Positions 43,276-51,345 of a stretch of 64,000 nt of DNA are shown here, piece after piece. Location: contig CAVQDO010000023.1 in assembly GCA_963711255.1 (NCBI GenBank), positions 62,001-126,000 on the forward strand, in the 5' to 3' direction. This DNA is from GCA-2746365 sp963711255 (GTDB taxonomy: Bacteria > Pseudomonadota > Gammaproteobacteria > SZUA-229). The notes under the pieces were generated by a model, which did not search any database, was not told the origin of the DNA, and saw only the letters and a list, made by a program, of their open reading frames with translations. Position numbers and translations under genes: made by a program. The first letter of the stretch is position 1. Each line of letters begins with the position of its first letter.

Positions 43276-43893
43276 TTATTTGTCGATAGTAGATGTCCTT
43301 TCATACATCGGATTTTCTTTGTGCCATTTGTTGAGGACGTCTTTGATAATGGCGCCAGTAACAAACACTCTTTCGTTATCCAGTGAAGCGCATTGCATAA
43401 CGAAGCGGTAGAACCTGCCTGAATAGCCATTGTCGGTCGAATAGTAGCAGTTGGGTTTTTCCTGTATTTCCGACTTCCATAGTTCAGCCAGTTCCCAGAC
43501 AAACCACCATACTGGAATTTTTTTAGCAACAATGACGGCAGCTGGAACATTTATCAGTGAGTTATTTGTCAGTCGTTCAAGTGTCGAAACATTGCTCGTT
43601 AGCTGGTATATGAAATGGCTAAACGCGCCATCAAAATTGTCTTCCATGCAGGACAATTCCGGGGAACTTAAGCGAGACAGGATTTCCTGCATATTTTTGC
43701 TGCTGGCATTTAACTCCCTGATTAGTGCTGCCGGGTCGCGGTTTGTAGAGCGGGCATAATTAAATATTTTGAGTTGCCAGAAAGCGTTATTAATACCGTA
43801 ACGCAGCTCGGTTTTATCTGTGAATTTGAATTTGGCGGCGATATCGGCAATTTGCGTTTCAGTTGGCAGATAGCCGGTGAATTTTTTACTCAT
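43276..43893 (-). CDS. Protein of unknown function next to tRNA-Lys
   Basis: 205 residues, not recognised. No signal peptide or clear membrane segment. Trp- and aromatic-rich centre (V-W-W-F-V-W-E-L-A-E-L-W) and many polar helices. No convincing ribosome site before the ATG. It lies alone between the tRNA-Lys terminator and the soxA terminator, a place where laterally gained genes often sit; codon use looks less biased than its neighbours by eye, but I did not compute it. Could be an orphan of an old insertion; whether it is expressed is unclear. Confidence 0.6.
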   Translation of the reverse strand: MSKKFTGYLPTETQIADIAAKFKFTDKTELRYGINNAFWQLKIFNYARSTNRDPAALIRELNASSKNMQEILSRLSSPELSCMEDNFDGAFSHFIYQLTSNVSTLERLTNNSLINVPAAVIVAKKIPVWWFVWELAELWKSEIQEKPNCYYSTDNGYSGRFYRFVMQCASLDNERVFVTGAIIKDVLNKWHKENPMYERTSTIDK

Positions 43894-44029
43894 AATTTAT
43901 CGTACTACTGTGTGACGTAGAGCGTATAAATATTTATAGCGTAGTCTGCAAGTTTTTTGTAGGTGTTTTTTGCCTGGCATTATATTTGAAGGCTATTGTT
44001 TAATGTTAATTTCTGAGACTTATAAATAA

Positions 44030-44060
44030 AAAAGCCCCGAACCGGGGTTCGGGGCTTTTT
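44030..44060 (-). terminator. Terminator after soxXYZA
   Basis: Perfect palindrome AAAGCCCCGAACC / GGTTCGGGGCTTT with T runs on both strands. It ends the minus-strand sox message about 30 bases after soxA. Confidence 0.88.
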
Positions 44061-44092
44061 ATCTTTCAAGAAATAAATCTTAACTTAACAAT

Positions 44093-44926
44093 TTATTTTC
44101 TCTGGCTTGGACCGTTAATTTCCAGGCCGTTACTCATGTACGTATGGAAGTACTCAAGTGCATTATATTCATCGCTTTGAGCTTTGAATGGTTTTGCACG
44201 TACCTGCTTGTTACAGCCGCCATAACGACGTTGTAAAGTTCCCATACCTGCCCACTTATTACGATATACAGGAAATCCGGTGGTGTGACCTAAGGCTGGG
44301 CTTAGGATGTCCGCACGAATCTTACTGCCTGAGTAATAATAATGGCAATCAGCGCAAGCCATGTTTAACTGACCACGTTTTGCGTAAAAGTGTTTTTTAC
44401 CACGATTGTAAGCAGCAATTGCTTTTGCATCGTTAGGTACTTTTACGTTGGTTTTATGGCCGCGTGAAAGGTAGGTCAGGTACGCACCAATTTCGGTGAT
44501 AGCGCCTTTCTGGGTCTTCAGTGGTTTTTCACCATTGTCAGTGCGGCACTTGTTAATGGCGCCTTCCATAGTGACAACTTTACCTGTATCAGTATCAAAA
44601 TAAGGATAGTTTTGTTTTATCCCTTTCTTGTAGTTTGGAAAGCAGTCAGCATAGCTTTTGCCGTTAGCAAATTTTTCGTTGAACCTTTCTTCACCGTTAT
44701 CAATAGAGATTTCATATGAAGGAAATTCTTCAAATGCTTCCCATTGTTCACGAGATGCGGCATCTATAGAGTAAACACCATTTGCAAAGTCGTTCATGGG
44801 TACTTCAGGAAATTTTTTCGTGAAGTAAGAACGGAATGCTTTTAGATCATCATCCGGTGTAGCTTGAGCAGCAAACGGTGTTGCAGCAATCAACATGACC
44901 GATAATGCGGTAGCAATTTTTTTCAT
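44093..44926 (-). CDS. soxA: Sulfur oxidation c-type cytochrome SoxA (monoheme form)
   Basis: Catalytic subunit of SoxXA, which links thiosulfate oxidatively to the SoxYZ carrier. Signal peptide at 1-22. There is one CxxCH heme site (C-A-D-C-H); the first heme site of diheme SoxA is replaced by D-C-F-P-N, so this is the monoheme type. The reactive axial Cys is in R-R-Y-G-G-C-N-K-Q. 277 residues. Last gene of soxXYZA. Confidence 0.95.
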   Translation of the reverse strand: MKKIATALSVMLIAATPFAAQATPDDDLKAFRSYFTKKFPEVPMNDFANGVYSIDAASREQWEAFEEFPSYEISIDNGEERFNEKFANGKSYADCFPNYKKGIKQNYPYFDTDTGKVVTMEGAINKCRTDNGEKPLKTQKGAITEIGAYLTYLSRGHKTNVKVPNDAKAIAAYNRGKKHFYAKRGQLNMACADCHYYYSGSKIRADILSPALGHTTGFPVYRNKWAGMGTLQRRYGGCNKQVRAKPFKAQSDEYNALEYFHTYMSNGLEINGPSQRK

Positions 44927-44977
44927 TGTTCACCTGTTGTTAAGTTTGTATCAAGATTTAATAATTCGTATTCTGAA

Positions 44978-45295
44978 TTATTTCATCTTGGCTTCGGTTG
45001 AGTCACTCTTGCCAGTATTATCTACCCAGCTAACTTTGATTGCATCACCCGATTTAGCACCAGTGAATTCAAACGAAAGGAAGGGATTTTTAGATATAGT
45101 ACCGCTCCATTGAGCATTCATTACAGTTTTGCCATCGTGTTCACAAACGACTTCCTGAATGAAATGGGCAGGAATTAACTTGCCGGATTTTTTATCTTTG
45201 CGCAGACCAGTTTCCATAGGGTGACTGATTAAGCATTTTACTTTTGCTTCGCCTTTTTTAACTTTAGCGCGTACTTTGATTGATGATTTAGCCAT
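44978..45295 (-). CDS. soxZ: Thiosulfate carrier subunit SoxZ
   Basis: Small beta-sandwich partner of SoxY, 105 residues, without its own signal peptide and presumably exported with SoxY by the Tat route. KVKCLISHPMETGLRKD and the F-I-Q-E-V-V-C segment match the family. Two Cys residues are present. Confidence 0.96.
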   Translation of the reverse strand: MAKSSIKVRAKVKKGEAKVKCLISHPMETGLRKDKKSGKLIPAHFIQEVVCEHDGKTVMNAQWSGTISKNPFLSFEFTGAKSGDAIKVSWVDNTGKSDSTEAKMK

Positions 45296-45320
45296 CTTTA
45301 TTTAACCTCTTAAATTATGC

Positions 45321-45791
45321 TTAACCGCCACAACCACCGATGGTGACCTTGACGTTTTTGGAAGTGCTGTACAATTTGCCACCAGCCTTTACTACGGCGG
45401 TAACATCGGATGTTTTACCCATCTTAATGCGGGTAGAGACAAAGCCTTTTGTATTGGCGCCCAGGTTAAATGATGCGGTTAATGGCGTACCATTTTCAGC
45501 TACAATAATGCTGATAGCTTCAGTACCCGCGATGCTGCTGGTGACTGTAACTGGCACTACGGCACCGTTTTCTGCAATATCAGGTGCTTTTAGCTTGATG
45601 TCGCTGCTTTCGGTTGTGCTTGAGCTGCCAAGAGCCGCTTCAAGTGCTGCATTCTTGTCTTTTGCTTCAAATGCAGCTTTAGGCCATGCGGCTAAAACAG
45701 CTTTTGGTGTTAATAATCCAGCACTGATTGCTATGCCGGTAGCACCTGCAGCAAAAGTACCTTTGAGTAATACTCTTCGATTCTGATTCAT
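45321..45791 (-). CDS. soxY: Thiosulfate carrier subunit SoxY
   Basis: Periplasmic carrier whose C-terminal Cys holds the growing sulfur intermediate. A Tat-type signal (N-R-R-V-L-L-K-G, then an Ala-rich stretch to A-V-L-A-A) precedes the mature chain. The chain ends in the swinging arm V-T-I-G-G-C-G-G. 156 residues. Confidence 0.97.
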   Translation of the reverse strand: MNQNRRVLLKGTFAAGATGIAISAGLLTPKAVLAAWPKAAFEAKDKNAALEAALGSSSTTESSDIKLKAPDIAENGAVVPVTVTSSIAGTEAISIIVAENGTPLTASFNLGANTKGFVSTRIKMGKTSDVTAVVKAGGKLYSTSKNVKVTIGGCGG

Positions 45792-45810
45792 CTAGTCTTA
45801 CCTTCTGACT

Positions 45811-46182
45811 TTAAAGTGTTTGAATATATTTAGTTACCAGGTCAATTTCACTATCGGACATCACACCGTGAGGGCCAAATGGAATCATGATGGTATTCGG
45901 GTTATTTTTAGTTGCGTCATAGATTTGAGCACGCAATTTATCGTAATCCGGGAAACGCGCTTTCATAGCAATTAACGGTGGTCCTATATTACCTGCTAAT
46001 GTCCCGCCTGCAATTTGATGGCAGGCCAAACAATTCCCTTTTTTTCTGTCAAATGATAATTCTTTGCCTTTCGCCAAATCGGCGGCCTCATCGGCAGTAG
46101 CGATAGTTGGTGCAAACCCAAGACAGCCTATTAGAGCTGCAACGGACGTAGTTGTGGTTAGTATATGTGCGGTAAGCCGCAT
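45811..46182 (-). CDS. soxX: Sulfur oxidation c-type cytochrome SoxX
   Basis: Electron-accepting subunit of SoxXA. Signal peptide to about residue 30; heme site C-L-A-C-H; Met ligand in M-I-P-F-G. 123 residues. An excellent ribosome site (TAGGAGGA) precedes the ATG. First gene of the soxXYZA run, with a 294-base gap to the BepA gene upstream in which I see no clear regulator site. Confidence 0.95.
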   Translation of the reverse strand: MRLTAHILTTTTSVAALIGCLGFAPTIATADEAADLAKGKELSFDRKKGNCLACHQIAGGTLAGNIGPPLIAMKARFPDYDKLRAQIYDATKNNPNTIMIPFGPHGVMSDSEIDLVTKYIQTL

Positions 46183-46476
46183 TCTTCTTCCTCCTAATTT
46201 AACGTTGGTTCTTTGTATTCAGACGGAGCAAAACTGTAATTATTCGTAATAACTAATTTTTTTGCTGTAATCCGGTACAAATTAATAATTGTAGGAACAT
46301 ATTCACAAATGAATAGGGTATATAGCATACTCTTTAAGTTTTATAAGGCAAGGGTTTTTGACGTAAATTAACAGTGTAAACGTTACTAATACAAGGCTTC
46401 TGCTTTTATGTCAGAAAATAAGTGTTTGCTTATATGTTTTGCGATGTAAAAATATGCTTTGTGGTACCTCTTATAC

Positions 46477-47871
46477 CTACTTCTTGTATTGTTTTATTTT
46501 CTTTTTAAGTTCTTTTTTTGCAGCTTCCAGTCTTTGTTTTGTAGACTGGCTTATATCCTTCTGGTTTAGTGCATTGTCATATTGCTGAATAGCCAGTTCG
46601 ATATACCCCTGCCGTGCATACTGATTACCGGTCGATTCCAGGGCGGCACTAATCTGCCCGTTGGCATAATAAGCTTTAGCCAGTGCTTCGTGAATGACGC
46701 CATCGTCGTTTGTCTGTAGTTGTTTCTTTAGTACCGCAATGCTTTTGTCCGGCTGTCGATTATTGTTTAATGCCTTTACGTATGCCATCGTCACCGGTAA
46801 GTAACCGGGGTAAAGTCCAGCTAAAGTGGTTAGTATTTCCAGGGCTTTTTTATCATCCTGTTTGCTGGTATAAGCTTCAGCCAGTGCCAGCCTGATCCAT
46901 GGGTGTTGATCGGTTTCTGCCTGCTGGCTTAATATTTGTATGGCAAGGTCTGCTTTTTGTGAGTATATGGCGGCCAGTGCTTTCTGGTACTGGCCGATCA
47001 GTCCGCTGCCTACGACATTATCATCAAGGTAATATTCCGGTTGCTGGCTTAAAAGTACAACCAGCCTGGCTTTGGTGAACTGAAAATCCGCGTTGTCGGC
47101 CGGTAATTTTTCGTTTTTCTCTGTTAACCGGTCTTTGGCCTCGGCTACACGATTGCTGTTTAATGGATGCGTGCGTAAATATTCAATGCCATTATCCGGG
47201 CTTTTGCTGAGTAATATTTCGAAAAATTCAACCATACCCTGTGGGTTGATGCCGGTATCCGCCAGTATGCCGATGCCTACACGGTCAGCCTCGTGTTCGT
47301 TACTGCGGGTAAAGTTAATTGACGACTGTGCGCTACCCGCGACTCCCGACAGCAGTACTGCCTGCCCAGCCTGCGAATCCTGCGAACTGACCAGGATGGC
47401 GGCGAGTAAAGTGGCTATGGTCAGTGCCGTAGATTTACCGGAGTTATCAAAAGCCCGCGCCAGGTGGCGTTGTGAGACATGGGCGATTTCATGTGCCAGT
47501 ACACTGGCTAGCTGGCTTTCATTTTTAGCTTCGAGTATCAGTTGAGTATGGATACCTATATAAGCGGCGGGGCCGGCAAAAGCATTAATGGTTGGTGCCT
47601 TGATGATGAAAAAATGAAATTTATCGCCTGCTGCATCTGAATGGGACGCCAGGCGCTGGCCTATACTGTTGAGGTAATAGTTAATTTGCAGGTCGTCAAC
47701 GAAAGACAGGTTCGCCCGCAGTGAGCGATAAAAAGCCAGTCCAAGTTGCTGTTCCTCTTTGCTGCTGAAGCTGTCCAGTGTCGGATCACCAAGAGTCGGC
47801 AGTTTAGTGAAAGCAGGCTGTGGCATTGTTAGCAGCGCACTTAAAAGTATCAGCCTGCTGGCGAGTTTCAT
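46477..47871 (-). CDS. Periplasmic M48 metalloprotease with TPRs, BepA-like
   Basis: 464 residues from the ATG that begins a clear signal peptide (M-K-L-A-S-R-L-I-L-L-S); a Met 11 codons upstream would add a polar tail. M48 zinc site HEIAHVSQRH near residue 125, with the Glu of the third ligand in E-H-E-A-D-R-V-G. C-terminal half holds TPR-like helices. E. coli BepA (YfgC) degrades or rescues stalled outer-membrane proteins at BAM; bamD is in this window. Basic C-terminus. Confidence 0.92.
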   Translation of the reverse strand: MKLASRLILLSALLTMPQPAFTKLPTLGDPTLDSFSSKEEQQLGLAFYRSLRANLSFVDDLQINYYLNSIGQRLASHSDAAGDKFHFFIIKAPTINAFAGPAAYIGIHTQLILEAKNESQLASVLAHEIAHVSQRHLARAFDNSGKSTALTIATLLAAILVSSQDSQAGQAVLLSGVAGSAQSSINFTRSNEHEADRVGIGILADTGINPQGMVEFFEILLSKSPDNGIEYLRTHPLNSNRVAEAKDRLTEKNEKLPADNADFQFTKARLVVLLSQQPEYYLDDNVVGSGLIGQYQKALAAIYSQKADLAIQILSQQAETDQHPWIRLALAEAYTSKQDDKKALEILTTLAGLYPGYLPVTMAYVKALNNNRQPDKSIAVLKKQLQTNDDGVIHEALAKAYYANGQISAALESTGNQYARQGYIELAIQQYDNALNQKDISQSTKQRLEAAKKELKKKIKQYKK

Positions 47872-47904
47872 TTTACCCGGCTGGATTAGAAAGTTTTTGG
47901 GCAT

Positions 47905-48315
47905 TATTAAATCGGCTAAAGGCTAAATCGGTTAAAGGCGCTATAAAGTGTTTACTCATTATAAATATGTTTATCCCGCTCTTATTGTTTTGTGATTCTA
48001 ACAAATTGTAATGCTTGCGCGGTTATGCTGTTAGATGTAACGAAACGCAAAAAGTTGCCAGGCTGTTGTTACTCCTTAATTTTTTAATGGAAACATAATT
48101 TTATTTATAGCCGCATCAGCCAGTTTATCGCCTTTAAGAGTGACTTATTGTTCATTTGTAAAAGTTTGTATACAAAAATAGTTAAATTACGGTTGTTTTT
48201 ATAGTTTTTTTAAGAGAGTCTTATAAATGCTGACACAATGTCGATATCAAAATTAACTTTCAGTAACGATCTGGCGAAAATACACCTACAAATAAAGTGA
48301 ATTATGCCTATCTTG
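47905..48315. other. Gap between the protease gene and the FadL-like gene
   Basis: AT-rich, no coding frame of note, no strong hairpin. It carries the divergent promoters; only the plus-strand one, listed next, is clear. Confidence 0.5.
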
Positions 48316-48344
48316 TTGACAGTAGTTAGTTTCTAAACTATTTA
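48316..48344 (+). promoter_or_regulatory. Sigma-70 promoter of the FadL-like gene
   Basis: Perfect TTGACA (-35), 17-base spacer, TATTTA (-10), about 85 bases before the start codon. A GGAGGT ribosome site completes the unit. Confidence 0.75.
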
Positions 48345-48428
48345 TTTGTGTCAAATAATAAAAATAACTTGGTAAATTTATCTTTAGTCATTTCGACTTA
48401 ATTCACCTGCCGTTGGAGGTAGAAAATA

Positions 48429-49838
48429 ATGAGAACAGCTGTGAAAAAATCACTTCTGGCAATTGCAGTTTCAGGTGTACTAGCGTCACCTGCCGTTAAC
48501 GCGACAAACGGTTATTTTGGTCACGGGTACAGTACAAAAGAAAAGGGCCTGGCTGGGGCAGGCACAGCTTATTCTCAGGATGCGATGGCAGCGGCTACAA
48601 ACCCAGCAGGTATGGCGTTTGTTGGTGAGCGTATGGATATTGGTGTGGCAATATTTAATCCATCTCCACGAAGTTACACGGTAACGGGTAGTCCTGTTGC
48701 ACCAGGTGGTAACCCAGCTACCGGCGGAGATCCAAATGCGCTGTTTGGCAGTTTTATTAATGCTGCACCAGGCGTTGAAGTGGAGAGTGAGGATGATATG
48801 TTTCTGATTCCGCACTTTGCTTATAACTGGCAGCTTAACAGCGATAGTACGGTGGGTGTTTCTATATACGGTAACGGCGGTATGAATACTGAATATCCGG
48901 CATCATCGACACCAGATTTCACTAGTGATGGCGTTGGTGATGGTACTTTTGGTACGGGCACAACCGGTGTCAATCTCGAACAATTATTTATTAATGTTAG
49001 TTTTGCAAAGTTAATGAATGCCAAGCATGCTTTTGGCGGTAGTTTAATTATTGCTGGTCAGCGTTTTAGAGCGCAGGGACTGGATAATTTTGGTGCATTG
49101 TCTTTAGATCCGAGTAACTTATCGGGTAATCGTAACTCTACTTCGTTCGGTGCAGGTCTTAAATTTGGTTACCAGGGTGAGGTATCTAAAGGGATACGTC
49201 TTGGTGCTAGCTACCAGTCAAAAATCAGTATGGGTGAGTTTGACGAATATAAGGGTTTGTTCGCTGAAGGTGGTGATTTCGATATTCCATCAACCTATAA
49301 CATAGGTGTTTCATTCGATGTTGGCTCATCAGGCGTTATTGTTGCTGATATCCAGCGTATTAATTACAGTGATGTGGCAGCAATCTCTAATCCTGTTGCA
49401 GGCTTATTTTCAAATTGTATACCCGCTGGCTTTAATCCTAATCCTGCGATAACAGGTGCATCGGGTGCCGGTTGTTTAGGCGGCGCCAGTGCTGGTGGTT
49501 TTGGTTGGGAAGATATGACCGTAATCAAGCTGGGTTATCAGATTGATGTTGGTGATAATACCTACCGTGTCGGTTACAGTCATGCTGATCAGCCCATCCC
49601 TGATTCTGAAACGTTATTTAACACGCTGGCGCCAGCTGTTATCGAAGATCACTTTACAGCGGGCATGACCATGAAACTTGGCGGTAACCAGGAATTCAAT
49701 ATTTCAGGTATGTATGCACCAAGTAATTCAGTAAAAGGGCAAAATCCAGTTGATGCAGCAGCAGCGTCTGGTGGTACCCAGGTAGAAATTGAGATGACTC
49801 AGTGGGAGATTCAGGCGGGATGGGCCTGGAAATATTGA
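48429..49838 (+). CDS. Outer-membrane transporter, FadL/OMPP1/TodX family
   Basis: Beta-barrel that lets hydrophobic compounds cross the outer membrane. 469 residues: signal peptide to A-V-N-A (about 25), then the family N-terminus NGYFGHGYSTKEKGLAGAG with its hatch-type N-P-A-G-M-A motif, many short amphipathic strands, and a C-terminal aromatic residue (W-A-W-K-Y). GGAGGT ribosome site. Genes like this are common in sulfur oxidisers and in hydrocarbon users; the substrate is not evident. Confidence 0.92.
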   Translation: MRTAVKKSLLAIAVSGVLASPAVNATNGYFGHGYSTKEKGLAGAGTAYSQDAMAAATNPAGMAFVGERMDIGVAIFNPSPRSYTVTGSPVAPGGNPATGGDPNALFGSFINAAPGVEVESEDDMFLIPHFAYNWQLNSDSTVGVSIYGNGGMNTEYPASSTPDFTSDGVGDGTFGTGTTGVNLEQLFINVSFAKLMNAKHAFGGSLIIAGQRFRAQGLDNFGALSLDPSNLSGNRNSTSFGAGLKFGYQGEVSKGIRLGASYQSKISMGEFDEYKGLFAEGGDFDIPSTYNIGVSFDVGSSGVIVADIQRINYSDVAAISNPVAGLFSNCIPAGFNPNPAITGASGAGCLGGASAGGFGWEDMTVIKLGYQIDVGDNTYRVGYSHADQPIPDSETLFNTLAPAVIEDHFTAGMTMKLGGNQEFNISGMYAPSNSVKGQNPVDAAAASGGTQVEIEMTQWEIQAGWAWKY

Positions 49839-49859
49839 GGCAGTCGTTCTTAGCATGAT

Positions 49860-49893
49860 AAAAAAAGACCCCGGATGGGGTCTTTTTTTTGTC
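49860..49893 (+). terminator. Terminator after the FadL-like gene
   Basis: Eight-base stem AAGACCCC / GGGGTCTT, GGAT loop and a T run. Confidence 0.9.
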
Positions 49894-50007
49894 TGTTGAA
49901 TCTATATAGTTGATTTTAAATAGATAAAAGAAAAGATGCGTTTCTTTTTCTGTCCTATATAAGAATATTATAAATTATTGAATGGATTGGTTTTTTTTCG
50001 AAAAGGC

Positions 50008-50036
50008 TTGCATAACTTCATGCTTTTATTTACATT
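50008..50036 (+). promoter_or_regulatory. Possible promoter of the secreted-protein gene
   Basis: TTGCAT, 17-base spacer, TACATT, about 115 bases before the start. Fair match only. The rest of this 306-base gap is AT-rich without further structure beyond the terminator. Confidence 0.4.
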
Positions 50037-50144
50037 GTCGTGCCTAGTGTCCTGCATCAAGGTAGATTAAATCTACTTATAGGAACAAACCGTTAGCGGG
50101 TAGCACGTGGCGAAATTACTACAAAAATTCTGGAGAGAAATAGC

Positions 50145-51074
50145 ATGATTAAAATTAATACAACGATGCTTTCGGTTGCGGCAGCAGCCATTATAAGTGT
50201 GTCGTCAATGGTGGCAAATGCTGCAGGTGAAATGAAGCCCTTCATTTTAGGTTCCACAGCCGCCGGCACAATCACTGAAAAAGCGGCAGATGTAAAACAG
50301 TCTTTAACTAATAATGGTTTTGAAGTTGTTGGTGAATATTCACCTTATGAAACAGCGCATATTATTATTGTCACAAACGATAACCTGAAAAAAGTAGCCG
50401 CTTCACATAAACGTGGCGGATACGCTGCGGGTCAGCGTATAGCAATCACTAAAGTGGGTGATCAGCTTCAGGTTACATATACAAACCCTGCTTATATGGC
50501 AGCGGCTTATCATGTAAAGGGTGATGTCTCTGCGGTTACTAATTCATTAAAAACTGCATTGGGTTCTATAAAAGAGTATGGCCCGGCTGAAGGTCTGGAA
50601 GCGGAAGATATTGCCGGTTACCACTACACATTCGGTATGGAATACTTCGATGAGCCATATTCTCTGGCTACCTATGATAACTATGAGCAGGCAGTTGCTG
50701 CAGTGGAAAAGGGCTTATCAGCTAAAGCTGGCGGTACTACCAAGGTTTATCGTATTGATATCCCAGGCAGTAAGCAAACTATTTTCGGTGTTGGTTTGTC
50801 ATCTGAAACCACAGGTAATAAATACATGGATGATACCTTCATCATGTCAGAAATAGATTTTAAAGAACTGCGATCTACAGCGCATCTGCCATACGAGATT
50901 CTGGTTACTAATGACGAAGTTGAAGCATTGCATGCACGTTTCCGTATAGCGGTTAACTTCCCTGACCTGAGTATGATGGGTTCTAACAGCTTCATGAACA
51001 TCATGCCTACACCTGACGCAATTAAAGCCTCTTTGATCAAGGCTGCAGGCGGTACACAAGAAGAAGAATTTTAA
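50145..51074 (+). CDS. Secreted protein, possibly DUF302-like, unrecognised
   Basis: 309 residues with a signal peptide to A-N-A (about residue 26). Two alpha/beta stretches with a similar pattern: V-K-Q-S-L-T-N-N-G-F-E-V-V early and Y-E-Q-A-V-A-A-V-E-K-G-L late, each followed by strands. This recalls DUF302 domains, but I am not sure. No Cys and no heme or metal motif. Strong GGAGAG ribosome site. Own terminator, so a single-gene unit. Placed between a FadL-like porin and ilvI; the context does not reveal its job. Confidence 0.75.
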   Translation: MIKINTTMLSVAAAAIISVSSMVANAAGEMKPFILGSTAAGTITEKAADVKQSLTNNGFEVVGEYSPYETAHIIIVTNDNLKKVAASHKRGGYAAGQRIAITKVGDQLQVTYTNPAYMAAAYHVKGDVSAVTNSLKTALGSIKEYGPAEGLEAEDIAGYHYTFGMEYFDEPYSLATYDNYEQAVAAVEKGLSAKAGGTTKVYRIDIPGSKQTIFGVGLSSETTGNKYMDDTFIMSEIDFKELRSTAHLPYEILVTNDEVEALHARFRIAVNFPDLSMMGSNSFMNIMPTPDAIKASLIKAAGGTQEEEF

Positions 51075-51092
51075 TTAATTCAGATATTCTGG

Positions 51093-51123
51093 AAAAGCCC
51101 TGGATTTATCCGGGGTTTTTTTT
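51093..51123 (+). terminator. Terminator after the secreted-protein gene
   Basis: Stem CCCTGGA / TCCGGGG with one G-U pair, TTTA loop and a long T run. Confidence 0.85.
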
Positions 51124-51218
51124 GGCCTAAATATATTAACGTAGGGGTCGGTGGAGTCGTTTCTTGACGCTGATTGGGGCTGATTGAGGCATAAATGAAT
51201 GATACCTGTAAATTGTTC

Positions 51219-51248
51219 GTGAAATTTTCTGGATAAGCGTTTAGAATG
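51219..51248 (+). promoter_or_regulatory. Possible ilvIHC promoter
   Basis: GTGAAA and TAGAAT about 18 bases apart, roughly 100 bases before ilvI. A small hairpin GCCTG-a-CAGGC (51256-51266) follows. No peptide rich in branched-chain amino acids was found in this leader, in contrast to leuA. Confidence 0.35.
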
Positions 51249-51345
51249 CACGGTTCGCCTGACAGGCAAGCAAAAACATGATCTTGAAAAAAAGTTTATG
51301 ATTTATAAGGTTTTTTTTGAAAAATTTTAGAGAGAATAAAACACA

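Noticed and set aside
51121..51345. A branched-chain leader peptide before ilvI
   Set aside because: The short frames in this gap are not rich in Ile, Leu or Val and no attenuator with a T run was found.
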